Shown: one piece after another, positions 8,685 through 18,700 of the stretch | How the letters are laid out: every line of letters starts with the position of its first letter | How positions within the stretch are numbered: the first letter of the stretch is position 1 | NCBI RefSeq assembly: GCF_012974865.1 | Contig: NZ_CP043633.1 | Span: 558,001-622,000, forward strand | Length of the DNA stretch: 64,000 nucleotides | From: Nonlabens sp. Ci31 | GTDB lineage: Bacteria; Bacteroidota; Bacteroidia; Flavobacteriales; Flavobacteriaceae | Reading direction: 5' to 3' | Program-made: the position numbers and the translations under genes | Notes under the pieces: model-generated | The model's database searches: none | Seen by the model: only the letters and a program-made list of their open reading frames with translations | What the model was told of the DNA's origin: nothing

Positions 8685-9956
8685 ATGCTCCTACAGATTC
8701 TTATCATCGTTTTAATGCTGGTCTTGAGTGCTTTTTTCTCAGGAATGGAAATCGCTTATGTGTCTTCTAATAAGATCCATATAGAATTAGAAAAACGACA
8801 AAATGACTTCATAGGACGCGTACTGCGCAAGCTTACCGTACAGCCTTCTAAGTTTATTATCACCATGCTTATAGGTAATAGCATCTCGCTAGTGATCTAT
8901 GGATTTGCTATGGAGACGTTAATGAGTGGTTTTTTAGTAGAGGCATTTCCTCAATACTCCGATGCTTTAAATAACCTTCTTACTCAAACCGTTTTTACTA
9001 CCTTAATAATTCTCCTTACCGCAGAGTTTTTACCCAAAGTGTTTTTCCAAATCTACGCCAATGAATTATTGAAGTTTTTTGCCATTCCTGCCTATATCTT
9101 TTTCCTATTCTTCTGGCCGGTTTCTTGGTTTTGTATACAGATATCAGATTTTATACTCAAAGCTTTTTTTAAATCAGATGGAGATGCCTTGCAATTAACC
9201 TTTTCTAAACTAGAACTAGGTAATTATATTACTGAGCAGATGGAAAGTGTCCAACTGCAAGAAGATCTCGATACAGAAATCCAGATTTTTCAGAACGCCT
9301 TAGATTTTGGCGGTCTCAAAGCCCGTGAGGTCATGGTCCCCAGAACAGAAATGATATCAGTACATCAAGATACCGAAGTAAAAGAGCTGAATAAAAAGTT
9401 TGTTGCCACAGGTTTATCAAAAATACTTATTCACGAGGACACCATAGATGACATTACTGGATATGTACACAGTTTTGACCTATTTAAATCCCCTAAAAGT
9501 GTCCAAAAGGTTAAGCGTAACGTAATCAATGTTCCAGAAACAATGCTCGCAAAAGATGTTTTAAGCCTACTTACTAAACGACATAAAAGTATTGCCATCG
9601 TACTAGATGAGTATGGAGGCACAAGTGGTTTGATCACCGTAGAAGATATTATAGAAGAACTATTCGGAGAAATTGAAGATGAACACGATTCTGACTTATT
9701 AATCGATCAACAAATCAGTGAAACAGAGTTTAAATTGAGTGCTCGCCTGGAAGTAGACCAAATTAACGAAAACTATAAACTAGACCTCCCAAAAAGCGAC
9801 CAGTACGAGACTTTAGGCGGTCTTATTGTTAATGAAACTGCAGGAATTCCAGACGAAGGAGACATTGTTATCATTGATGGAAATACCTATAAAATACTAG
9901 AGAAATCAGATAATAAGATAGATTTAGTCCATCTCACCTTAGGAGAAATCGAGTGA
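8685..9956 (+). CDS. CNNM/CorC (hemolysin-family) membrane transporter
   Basis: 423 residues. Order: a DUF21/CNNM membrane domain (about 1-160, starting LLQILIIVLMLVLSAFFSGM), a CBS pair (KAREVMVPRTEMISVHQDTE and a second repeat ending VLDEYGGTSGLITVEDIIEE) and a CorC/HlyC domain (ETLGGLIVNETAGIPDEGD). The family is linked to Mg/Co efflux and divalent-cation homeostasis. GldE of gliding bacteria is a member of this family, but I cannot show this copy is GldE because no gldD is adjacent. It is the last gene of the coaX-lptC run. Confidence 0.88.
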   Translation: MLLQILIIVLMLVLSAFFSGMEIAYVSSNKIHIELEKRQNDFIGRVLRKLTVQPSKFIITMLIGNSISLVIYGFAMETLMSGFLVEAFPQYSDALNNLLTQTVFTTLIILLTAEFLPKVFFQIYANELLKFFAIPAYIFFLFFWPVSWFCIQISDFILKAFFKSDGDALQLTFSKLELGNYITEQMESVQLQEDLDTEIQIFQNALDFGGLKAREVMVPRTEMISVHQDTEVKELNKKFVATGLSKILIHEDTIDDITGYVHSFDLFKSPKSVQKVKRNVINVPETMLAKDVLSLLTKRHKSIAIVLDEYGGTSGLITVEDIIEELFGEIEDEHDSDLLIDQQISETEFKLSARLEVDQINENYKLDLPKSDQYETLGGLIVNETAGIPDEGDIVIIDGNTYKILEKSDNKIDLVHLTLGEIE

Positions 9957-10019
9957 TCTCACTAGTATTTTAAACGCCACTTTAACATGCTACTTTCCTA
10001 TGAGGGAAATAGGTATCTC

Positions 10020-10033
10020 GCTTTCGCGAAAGC
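10020..10033. repeat. Iterated palindrome copy 2 (the only intergenic copy)
   Basis: Perfect GCTTTCGCGAAAGC, followed by GGAAAC, in the 208-bp gap between the CNNM gene and the PpiD-like gene. Confidence 0.95.
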
Positions 10034-10126
10034 GGAAACCACAAAGTTCCTCTACGCTATTCTATTTAATCTTTAAAAACATAGTTTTAAAGCAGTCTGA
10101 TGCTTTAATTATTAGGCGGAAAACAC

Positions 10127-10134
10127 TATTTTCG
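10127..10134 (+). promoter_or_regulatory. Possible -7 box of the PpiD-like gene
   Basis: TATTTTCG deviates by one base from TAnnTTTG and lies 30 nt before the ATG. Position is right but the match is imperfect. Confidence 0.35.
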
Positions 10135-10164
10135 CCCTCATCAAAAAAAATTAAATAAACGACC

Positions 10165-12267
10165 ATGGCGATATTAGGTAAAATTAGAAATCAAGGAGTT
10201 ATTCTGATTTTAGTAATTGCACTAGCATTATTTGCATTTATTATTCAAGGTGTCCTCACCTCAAGTGGACAAAAACAGTCTGACGCTGTAGGTTACGTAG
10301 GTGATACAGAAATTGATCGAGAGAATTTTGCGAGAAAAGTAGAAAATGCTTCTCAACGTGGAGGTGCTAATGTATCCCAAGTGCAGGCAGTAAATTCTGT
10401 TTGGGAACAAGAAGTAAGGAACGCGGTGCTAGATCAACAAATCAAAGCTGCAGGAATTCAAGTAACAGATGAAAGAGTTGCAGAAATAGTAAAAGCAAAC
10501 TACAAGAGCAATCCACAATTTCAAAACGAAGACGGTTCCTTCTCTGAGGCAGCCTTCAAGGCTGAAGTAGATCGTATCGATCCATCTGTATGGAATGATT
10601 ATGTTTTAGATATCGCAGCAAATGCTAGACAAGAACAATTTTTCAATTTATTAAAATCAGGTCTTATCGCTACAAATGTAGATGGCGAGATGGAATACAG
10701 AATGGAGAACGACATGCGCTCTTTTACATTTGTTAATATTCCATACAACACCATTGCAGACGGCCTAGTAGAAGTTACTAAGTCAGAAATTGATGCCTAT
10801 GTAGACCAGCACAAAGACCAGTTTAAAGTAGAAGCACAACGAGATATAGAATTTGTTCTTTTTGAAGACAACGCATCTCCAGCTGACAAAGAGGCTCTTA
10901 AAACCGACTTGAATAAATTGCTTACTACACAAACACAACGCAATCTAAGCACGAATAAAGACTATACCATTCCTGCAATTACCGACGCGACAAATCTTGA
11001 AGCTTATGTATCTCAAAACAGTGACTTGCCTTACAACAATCGCTATACCATGGTTTCTAACTTACCTGCGGCAGCAATGGCTGTAACCTCACTAGAGAAA
11101 GGACAAACATTTGGACCGTATGAAGATGGAGAATATATGAAGTTATCACTTATTGAAAACAAAAAGGTGATTAATGATAGTGTACAAAACAGACGTATCG
11201 TCATTGATTATGCAGGTGCTCAAAGAACTGCTTCTTCAGTTACTAGAAATAAAGAAGCTGCTAAGAAAATAGCCGATAGTATATTTAACATCATAGGACA
11301 AAACAAAGCAAGCTTTGATTCTAAATTTGACTACTTTAAAGAAAATAAAGAAGTAGCAAACAGTCAAGACATCGGTTGGGTCATCTATTCTGGAAATGCA
11401 AGAAATTATTCGCCTAAATTTACCGAGTTCCTATATGAAAATGATAAAGAAACAATAGGTGTAGTAGAAACCATATTCGGTTATCAAATTATAAGAATAG
11501 ATGATGTTGCAGCAGCAAAAGACGCTATTAAACTAGCCACTGTTTCTAAAAAAATACTCGCTTCTAAACAAACTGGAAAAGACTTGTATACGAAAACAGT
11601 AAAGTTTCAGCAAGCAGCAAAATCAGGAGACTTTATTGCTCTTGCAAAAGAAAACGGAGTTACTCCGACGCCAGTTAAAAATCTAAAGACACTTGATGAA
11701 ACCTTACCTACAATAGGTAAAAACAGAAGTATCGTTAAATGGGCATTTAATGAAGAGCGTTCTTTAGGCGATGTAGACCGTTTTGAAACTTCAAAAGGAT
11801 ATGTCATCGTAAAGATTACCAAAAAGAGTGAAGCAGGAAACATGTCTAGTGAAGAAGCTAGTTCCAAAGTGGCACCTATCTTAAGGAAAAAGAAGAAAGC
11901 GCAACTGATTATGGATAAAATCAATTCCAAAGACATTGCCGAGATTGCAACCAACCAAGGACAAACTACTAAAACAGCTTCTACCGTAAACCGCAAGAAC
12001 CCAACTATTCCTGGAGTAGGTGAAGAGCCACTAGTGGTAGGTACAGCATTTGGTCTTGCACAGGGCGCTACCTCTAAGCCTATCGCTGGAGTAGATGGTG
12101 TTTTTGTCATCAAAGTAATCGCTATTGAAAATGCTCCAGATTTGCAGAGCTATGCAGCAAATGCAAATACTATTGCAATACAATCTGCAAATCAATCTAC
12201 TTCTCAACTTGTAGAAGCTTTGAAAAAGTCCGTAGAAATTGAAGATAATAGAACTGTATTCTACTAG
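10165..12267 (+). CDS. SurA/PpiD-like peptidylprolyl isomerase, membrane-anchored
   Basis: 700 residues. One N-terminal transmembrane anchor (ILILVIALALFAFIIQGVLT) is followed by a SurA_N-like chaperone domain (VGYVGDTEIDRENFARKVEN), a central parvulin-type region (ASFDSKFDYFKENKEV, DIGWVIYSGNARNYSPKFTE, VVETIFGYQIIRIDD) and a second parvulin-like C-terminal part. PpiD-like proteins are inner-membrane periplasmic foldases for secreted and outer-membrane proteins. It follows the envelope operon after a 208-bp gap holding a palindrome copy, and ends at a strong bidirectional terminator. Confidence 0.88.
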   Translation: MAILGKIRNQGVILILVIALALFAFIIQGVLTSSGQKQSDAVGYVGDTEIDRENFARKVENASQRGGANVSQVQAVNSVWEQEVRNAVLDQQIKAAGIQVTDERVAEIVKANYKSNPQFQNEDGSFSEAAFKAEVDRIDPSVWNDYVLDIAANARQEQFFNLLKSGLIATNVDGEMEYRMENDMRSFTFVNIPYNTIADGLVEVTKSEIDAYVDQHKDQFKVEAQRDIEFVLFEDNASPADKEALKTDLNKLLTTQTQRNLSTNKDYTIPAITDATNLEAYVSQNSDLPYNNRYTMVSNLPAAAMAVTSLEKGQTFGPYEDGEYMKLSLIENKKVINDSVQNRRIVIDYAGAQRTASSVTRNKEAAKKIADSIFNIIGQNKASFDSKFDYFKENKEVANSQDIGWVIYSGNARNYSPKFTEFLYENDKETIGVVETIFGYQIIRIDDVAAAKDAIKLATVSKKILASKQTGKDLYTKTVKFQQAAKSGDFIALAKENGVTPTPVKNLKTLDETLPTIGKNRSIVKWAFNEERSLGDVDRFETSKGYVIVKITKKSEAGNMSSEEASSKVAPILRKKKKAQLIMDKINSKDIAEIATNQGQTTKTASTVNRKNPTIPGVGEEPLVVGTAFGLAQGATSKPIAGVDGVFVIKVIAIENAPDLQSYAANANTIAIQSANQSTSQLVEALKKSVEIEDNRTVFY

Positions 12268-12285
12268 AAAAAACCATCCTATTAA

Positions 12286-12313
12286 AAAACGCCACTCTAA
12301 GAGTGGCGTTTTT
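12286..12313. terminator. Bidirectional terminator
   Basis: ACGCCACTC (12289-12297) pairs with GAGTGGCGT (12301-12309) around TAA, with an A run before and T run after. It sits between the convergent PpiD-like gene (+) and GHMP kinase (-) and can serve both. Confidence 0.88.
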
Positions 12314-12335
12314 GGTATAGTCAATTTTCTTAAAC

Positions 12336-13274
12336 TCACAAAGCTACCTCATCCCATTCTAGAATCTCGCCGTAACCTTTATTCTTAAAATAATCACGAG
12401 CAGCAAGACCCCCTGTTGCCATGATAAAATCGCCGCCCCAACCACCTAAAGACTTAATAGCACCTTTATAATCTGTAAAAAGCTGGTTCTTTATAGGCGC
12501 TAAGCCTATTAAGCTAGAGATGATCTCTTCGTGTCTTTCTATGATGTTATTAAATTTAGAAAGATTTTTAGAAGCGCTGATAAACCCTTCTGGTATGTTG
12601 CTTAATTCTTCTCGCAAGTCATCCGTTAATAATTCTTGTTGGAACATAGCAATCGAATCTCTACTGTCTTGCTTGCGATTGAGGTACACAAAGAAAATTT
12701 GATCTTTAATAGCTGGATCAAAGTTGACTTCTTCCACAAGCGGTTTTGAATCGTTGTAATTATAAATCAATGCTCGGTCTGCTGTCGCGCATGCCACATC
12801 GTAACCACTGCCTCCAAAACACTTGAACTGCAATTGGTAAGGATCACATCCCAACCACTGAGATATCAAGGAAATCAAAGTAGAACTAGTTCCCATTCCC
12901 GAATGACGATCAAAATCCAGTGTCATCACCGCGTCAAAACCTCGCAAAGAATTGTTAGAAGTAAGCTCCAAAGCAGTATTTAAAACCTCCCTTAATTTAG
13001 ATGTAATAGGATGAGAACAATGGATTGTATCTGAATACAAGTCCTTTACATTTGTAGCTAGTTGATACCATAAATCACCATCACTATTATGACTTTTCCA
13101 AGTGATCTCTTGATCATTTCTATAAGAAATTTCTAAATACTGATTTAGTTTTAAAGGCATAGCGAGCGCAGGAACATTGTTCAACACGGCGTATTCACCT
13201 GTTATTAAAAATTTACCGTGCGCTTTAAATTTCTTATTCTCTATCAAGATGACTTGCTTTAACTCCTTAATCAT
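12336..13274 (-). CDS. GYDIA-family GHMP kinase (mevalonate-pathway-like)
   Basis: 312 residues. GHMP fold: N-terminal KAHGKFLITGEYAVLNNVPA, ATP-binding loop DRHSGMGTSSTLISLIS, and a signature FGGSGYDVACATADRALIY that names the GYDIA family. GHMP kinases phosphorylate small alcohols or phosphates such as mevalonate. A separate mevalonate kinase and decarboxylase lie at 46.6-48.6 kb, so this enzyme could supply the phosphomevalonate kinase step; that is inference. It is the third gene of a minus-strand operon: its ATG overlaps the nitrilase end by 8 nt, and UbiA precedes both. Ends at the shared terminator. Confidence 0.85.
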   Translation of the reverse strand: MIKELKQVILIENKKFKAHGKFLITGEYAVLNNVPALAMPLKLNQYLEISYRNDQEITWKSHNSDGDLWYQLATNVKDLYSDTIHCSHPITSKLREVLNTALELTSNNSLRGFDAVMTLDFDRHSGMGTSSTLISLISQWLGCDPYQLQFKCFGGSGYDVACATADRALIYNYNDSKPLVEEVNFDPAIKDQIFFVYLNRKQDSRDSIAMFQQELLTDDLREELSNIPEGFISASKNLSKFNNIIERHEEIISSLIGLAPIKNQLFTDYKGAIKSLGGWGGDFIMATGGLAARDYFKNKGYGEILEWDEVAL

Positions 13275-14220
13275 TTATAAACTTAACGGTACTCTGTCGT
13301 TCTCTGTTCACCTGCAGCTGTGTCACATCTGGACGCGAATAGTGGCCTACAGGATCAAAGTTTTGGCGCTCTTCCAGCACTTTATTAAAGTCCAAGGTGG
13401 CGTAAATAATTTCTTCTTTTCCTACTTGAGGCGCTACGATCCATTCACCGTCAGGTCCAGCAATAGCACTGCCACCATTAGCAAGCACCGCTGGAGTATT
13501 TTTTAATAACTCTTCTAGATAAGGAGTTCCTACTGGAAAATCCTCCTTAAACATAGTGCTAGAAACTGAAAGCACGTAACAACGACCTTCTCGAGCGATA
13601 AATCTAGTACTATCTTTAGTGTTGTGATCACTACCAGGCCAGCAAGCTACATGTAAATTAGTCCCTTGCGCGTACATGGCTGCACGAGCTAAAGGCATCC
13701 AGTTCTCCCAGCAATTGAGACCACTAACAGTAAAATCCTTTAATTTATGAGTGACCAGTCCATTCCCATCCCCAGGCGACCAAGTCAATCGCTCATCATA
13801 AGTAGGTTGTAGTTTTCTATGCACACTTTGGATGATTCCATTTTGGTCTATATAAACCATACTCGCATAAAGGCTGTGACCGCCGCGGTCCTCAGGTCTT
13901 TCTATAATTCCTAGATAGATGGATATATGTTTCGCTTTCGCGAAAGCGCAAACAGCGTCCAAATCTCCTTTTTCTATACAAACGGCATTCAGCGCATAAT
14001 GCCTGTGCAATTCTTTTACTTCCTTTTTATTCCAAGAAGCTCCATCCATAAGAGCGAGCCAAAACGGATACCCCGGCAACAATCCTTCCCCGAAGACAAC
14101 CAACTCGGCTTTTTCTTTTACAGCCTCTTCCAGCGTAGATAATATCTTTTCTAGCGTAGCTTTTTTATCCAGCCATACAGGAGAAATCTGAGCCAAGGCT
14201 ACTTTAATAATTGAATTCAT
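13267..14220 (-). CDS. Nitrilase (carbon-nitrogen hydrolase, branch 1-like)
   Basis: 317 residues. The Glu-Lys-Cys triad is visible: Glu45 (VVFGEGLLPG), Lys136 (HRKLQPTYDE) and Cys170 (SGLNCWENWMPLARAAMYAQ). The CWENWMPL context and long C-terminal part with VACWPGSDH fit true nitrilases (nitrile to carboxylate plus ammonia) better than amidases, but the substrate is unknown. The ATG overlaps the UbiA stop codon (TAATG) and its 3' end overlaps the GHMP kinase by 8 nt, so the three genes are coupled. A palindrome copy encodes AFAKA at residues 92-96. Confidence 0.9.
   Translation of the reverse strand: MNSIIKVALAQISPVWLDKKATLEKILSTLEEAVKEKAELVVFGEGLLPGYPFWLALMDGASWNKKEVKELHRHYALNAVCIEKGDLDAVCAFAKAKHISIYLGIIERPEDRGGHSLYASMVYIDQNGIIQSVHRKLQPTYDERLTWSPGDGNGLVTHKLKDFTVSGLNCWENWMPLARAAMYAQGTNLHVACWPGSDHNTKDSTRFIAREGRCYVLSVSSTMFKEDFPVGTPYLEELLKNTPAVLANGGSAIAGPDGEWIVAPQVGKEEIIYATLDFNKVLEERQNFDPVGHYSRPDVTQLQVNRERQSTVKFIND
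13934..13947. repeat. Iterated palindrome copy 3
   Basis: Perfect GCTTTCGCGAAAGC inside the nitrilase gene, encoding AFAKA. Confidence 0.95.
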
Positions 14221-15164
14221 TAGTTAAAAATGGTTTGTAATCTTGATAAGATATCAGGTAAATCGATTAATAAAATAGAAAATACTCCAGCGCCTATAAT
14301 GATTTTAAGAATAAAATGTATCAATAAATACTCCCGCTTACGTCTAGAAGACCAGATCAATGGTAAACACACTAGCAATGCTCCTAAAATTAAAGTAAAG
14401 TAATACTGCATATAACCTATTTCAAAATAAGTAATTAAAGCAGCAATAGGAACAATTGTTAGGAAGGTAAGCAAAGTGTAAAACTGCTTGCTTAGCCTTT
14501 CTCCTAATACCACCGGAATCGTTCTATAATTGTGGGTCAGATCACCCCTTAAGTTTTCTAAATCTTTGACCAACTCTCGCATCCCTAAAATCAAAAATAG
14601 GAATCCGCCATGGACAAATATCACGGGGTAGAAGTTTTTATAATACATAAAAAGTACAAAAAACGGAAGTACAGCGAGCAGTGCTGCCATCAAATTACCT
14701 AAAAATAGTACTCGCTTTAATTTATGAGAATAGAACCACATCGCAAAAATATAGGCCGCAAAAAATAGTCCTGCACGCCAGGAAACAATACTTCCTAGAA
14801 TAAAAGCGATGCCGTTAACTACAAAATACACCGACCATAAGGTAGAGCGACGTACCTGGTTCTCCAACAGCGTTTTTTGAGGCCTGTTGATCAGGTCCTT
14901 TTCTCTATCGTAAAAATTATTGATGATATAGCCACCTGCAATTGCGGCACTACTTGCGAGGATGATCAACCATAGTTTATAGTCTGCTAAGATGGACCTT
15001 ATAGAAAGCCCTGGTGCCATGATAAAAATCGCTGCCAGAAATTGAGCAATAGCAACAACAATAACGTTGTATAAACGGACGCTTGAAAAGAGACTTAAAG
15101 ACTTTATCAAAAGTGTCTTTAAACCTACTCGCTTATTCAGTGGATATGATTGCTCTACTTTCAC
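14220..15164 (-). CDS. UbiA-family prenyltransferase (DGGGP-synthase-like)
   Basis: 314 residues from a GTG start, multi-pass membrane protein. The first Asp-rich motif NNFYDREKDLINRP (NxxxDxxxD) and the second GMRELVKDLENLRGD are the Mg-prenyl-diphosphate sites of the UbiA superfamily. The overall pattern resembles proteins annotated as geranylgeranylglycerol-phosphate geranylgeranyltransferase in Bacteroidetes. Such enzymes move a prenyl group onto an acceptor in the inner membrane; the acceptor here is not known. It heads the operon UbiA-nitrilase-GHMP kinase, which suggests isoprenoid-derived lipid or quinone chemistry. Confidence 0.85.
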   Translation of the reverse strand: MKVEQSYPLNKRVGLKTLLIKSLSLFSSVRLYNVIVVAIAQFLAAIFIMAPGLSIRSILADYKLWLIILASSAAIAGGYIINNFYDREKDLINRPQKTLLENQVRRSTLWSVYFVVNGIAFILGSIVSWRAGLFFAAYIFAMWFYSHKLKRVLFLGNLMAALLAVLPFFVLFMYYKNFYPVIFVHGGFLFLILGMRELVKDLENLRGDLTHNYRTIPVVLGERLSKQFYTLLTFLTIVPIAALITYFEIGYMQYYFTLILGALLVCLPLIWSSRRKREYLLIHFILKIIIGAGVFSILLIDLPDILSRLQTIFN

Positions 15165-15274
15165 GTAGCTAATTTAAGACATGAATCTTACAAACCTGAA
15201 ATATTAAGAAATGCTTGTGTTCTAATCTTGGAGTTTAAAGGTATTCCAGATGAATAAAGCCGCTAGAATACAAG

Positions 15275-15320
15275 CAAGTAGCCTGTCGTCTTCCATTCAA
15301 GTAGCCTGTCGTCTTCCATT
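15275..15320. repeat. Perfect 23-bp tandem duplication
   Basis: A 23-bp unit beginning CAAGTAGCCTGTCG occupies 15275-15297 and is repeated without change at 15298-15320. Confidence 0.95.
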
Positions 15321-15547
15321 CCTGAGAATCTGCTTTTTAAAACGTATCTCTTTTAAAAGAAAGTGAGATTTCAACAAACTCTGTGTCCACCAATCCTGAA
15401 ATTGATTTTTAAACAGCTCATTCCTAACTAAAAGAATTGCGGCTTCAACAAACACCGTTATCCACCACTCCTGATTTTATCCCAGCTATCGCTACAAGAA
15501 ATTCTGTCCTGTGCATTCCTCTCGCAAAAGCTTGTCGGATGCAAGTT

Positions 15548-15776
15548 CTAGGCGAGGAGCTTTTACTCTTGTGTATTTACTCTAGTGTTTTCATTCCAGA
15601 CATCCAGCCAGTTCACAATCTGGCTCCTCGCCCAATCAGTCGAGGAGCTTTTACTCTTGTGTATTTACTCTAGCGTTTTCATTCCAGATGCCCAACCAGT
15701 TCACGATCTGACTTTTACTCTTGTGTATTTACTCTAGCATTTTCATTCCAGACGCCCAACTAGGCGAGGAGCTTTT
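15548..15776. repeat. Three 62-bp repeat units bounded by 17-bp direct repeats
   Basis: Units beginning TTTTACTCTTGTGTATTTAC lie at 15561-15622, 15649-15710 and 15713-15759 (last one short). An identical 17-bp sequence starting CTAGGCGAGGAGC occurs at 15548-15564 and 15760-15776, bounding the array. Between units 1 and 2 is an inverted repeat GCTCCTCG (15623-15630)/CGAGGAGC (15641-15648). Confidence 0.9.
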
Positions 15777-15784
15777 TATAAATC

Positions 15785-18700
15785 CTACTCTTCAATTCGA
15801 ACTCGTTCCCCAGCACTATGGCTAGAAAATTCTGGTGCGTACATGCTTTCTAGGATGGTGATCCCATTGGAGAAATGTCCTGCGTTGTTGGCTCTTACTT
15901 CGTATTCAAAAACATAGGTTCCTTTTGGGACATTATCAAAAAAGAAGTGAGTTGCGATGTCTTTGGTGCTCTGATAATACCCCAATCCATCTTGCCATTT
16001 GTATTCTGATAGTACATTCCCCGGTTCAAAACCGCTGGCACGCATATCTTTTAGGTGGACAAAATCCATATCGGCAGTGGTTCTTATTTCTATTCTTATG
16101 GTGATCAGGTCTCCTATTTCTAGTGGATCTTGGGAAGTGATTTCTTTTAATTCTTCTCCAGAGTTGTTGCTTATTTTTTTGAATAATTTCTTCTTTACCG
16201 ATAAGGGTCCATTATCGTCTACAGTAATCTTATCGAGATCTTCAAAATACTGCCAGTACAACCCGCCATAACCAGTCACTTCACCTTTGTTCTTTACTTC
16301 TACTCTAGCATGCTGTTTTGTCATCTCATTTTTATCTAAAGAGATTTTAAAATAACCAGTTCCAGCTTCTTTTTTAACAGCATCTAGTTTTTCTTGCGGC
16401 AAGGATTTTCCTGCCCAAGTGATTCTATTGTTTAGGGCAACACTTGTCCAAGTGCCGTTTTGTAGTAATAACGCATAAGTAGCATCGGCGGTAGCTTTTG
16501 TGGATTTCCATTGGGTGGTTCTTTTCTTTTTAAGCAACCATACTTGCAATTCCTCCACGGTTTTGGCGTCTTTCTCAATTTCATAAAATGCCTCGATTGC
16601 CAGTGCTTGCGTTTCTATATCGCTGCTGTACCAGTACCAGGAGTTCGTATTTTCTTTCCAGTACATGCCGTTTTCTTTGTTCATCACTGCGGTTTGTCGC
16701 AAGCCTTCTAAAATTTTGGCTGCCGTATTTGATTCCCCGTTTCTATGCAAAACTATAGCCATGAGCAATTGTGTGTATAAAGGTTTTGAAGCAAATTCTT
16801 TTCCCGCTTTCGCGAAAGCTAACTTTCTACCATTTTCCAACACCTTATCCATCTTCTGATCGAGTACCGACTTCTCAAAGCTGCGTGCATACTGATAATG
16901 CCAGTAACTCGCACCAAAATCAAATTTCTTCAAACTCTTTTGATTATTGAGGTAGTCGTTAAAACGTTTTACCCATGCGCGATCTACTGCTGCAATAGCG
17001 TTTTTATACATGCGATCGGTTTGTGGTCTATCTTCATCGTTCACTTCTAATTTATTCAAATGACCGATTCCTGCTGCGATATGTCGAGTGATATATTCAT
17101 TCATATTCCCCCCACTAAACCATGGAAAACCTCCAGAAGACAATTGCTTCTCTTCTAATTTTGCCAGTGTTTTCTTTTTCTCAAGAGCCGTCTTTTCTAA
17201 ATCAAAAAGCGTGGCGAGACGTTGTTGTTTTTGGGCTTCTGTTTGTGCATCTCGCAACCATGGTGTATGAGCCAGGATAACCGATTTCAACTCTTCGTTT
17301 TGTTCCAGCTTGCTTTTATTAGTTCCATTTGCTGCCCAACTCTCAAAAACTTCTTTTACCTCTGGACTGCTGTTTAAGATATGTGCTGCCATAGAGTTGG
17401 CATAGTATCTAGAAAAAACCTGCTCGGCACAATTGTGCTCGTATTCCATTAAATAAGGCAAGGATTTGATCGCATACCAACTCGGATTAGAGGTATATTC
17501 AAAAGTCAATTGATGGTTTTCTAGCGTTGTAGACCTGTTGTTCTCTAGCTTGTCCATCACCACAGTTTCGGTCTCGCCGGCACGTACCCAAAGCGATCTG
17601 GATTCTGTGACCAGCATTCTATTAGTAAGCACAGGCAAGGTGTTTTCTTCTCCGTCAGAATATTGACCTGCTTTTGCAATGACCCGATAGGTAACTGCTT
17701 TGGTACCAACTGGAATTACAAAAGTCCAATTCACAGAGGTGTTGCCACCTTTCTCTGCAGTGAAATTTTGAAGTGCATTGGTATTTTTCAATTCTTGATC
17801 AATAGGTTGCATGGTAAGTGCATCAAATAATTTCAAGGTTGCAATTCCTTCCATTTTTGTATCGCTTAGATTTGCGATTTTAGTAGAGAATCGTATCGTA
17901 TCTGTTTCTCTGAGAAATCGCGGTGCGTTAGGAACCAGACTCAATTCTTTTTGAGTCACAACCTGTTTTTCTAGATAAGCCGTCTCAGCTTGTTTGTTAT
18001 GAGCAAAGAGCCTTAATTTCCATTGGGTCAACATCTCTGGCGAGGTGAACGAGAATTTCAAATTCCCATCTGTATCGGTTTTTAATTCTGGTAAGAAAAA
18101 AGCCATTTCTTTTAAGTCTTTTCTGATTTGAACGTTGTTCAATGCCATTTCTTGAAGAACCAAGTCGTTGGCGCTGACCCCTTCTTTTGTGGAGATAATG
18201 ATCACTCCGTTTGCAGCGCGACTGCCGTAGATGGCTGTGGCGTTTGCTCCTTTAAGTGTTGCTATTTCTTTAATATCACTAGAATTTATTGCTTTGAACG
18301 TTGCTTCATCCATTGGAACGCCGTCAATAATATACAATGGTTGGGGATTTCCATTTAAAGAACTAGAGCCTCTGATCACCACCTCGGCACTTGCTCCAGG
18401 CTGTCCATCTGCATAAGAAACTTCTAATCCAGAAACAAAACCTTGAAGAATCCCGCCGATGCTATCATTAGGACTCCGTGACTCAGAATCATCGCTAATT
18501 GCAGAGGAAGAAACACTTGACATTTGCCTTGCATTGTTACTATAACCCATGACAACAACTTCATCTAAAGAATCACCATTTTCTTCCAACTGAATATTTA
18601 AGATTTTTTCACCTTTGTATTTGATCTCTTTTTTGATGTATCCTATAAATTGAAAAATTAATGTATCTCCTTTTTCAGGGTCAAGTATATAATATCCATC

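Larger units (their letters stand above)
15165..15784. other. Gene-free 620-bp region with several short repeat families
   Basis: No convincing gene on either strand; an open frame at 15437-15673 (+) is built from the repeats and has no family features. It holds a 23-bp tandem duplication, a pair of diverged copies of a TTCAACAAAC...CCACCA(A/C)TCCTGA segment (about 15370-15400 and 15444-15476), and three copies of a 62-bp unit. The region lies upstream of UbiA and just after the end of the macroglobulin gene, so it includes the UbiA promoter and probably the macroglobulin 3' end. Confidence 0.7.

Noticed and set aside
11607..12113. 168-codon open frame on the minus strand inside the PpiD-like gene
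   Set aside because: Antisense shadow of a gene with clear domains; no family features, signal or start context.
15437..15673. 78-codon open frame in the repeat patch
   Set aside because: Composed largely of the 62-bp repeat units; no recognisable protein features and no promoter.
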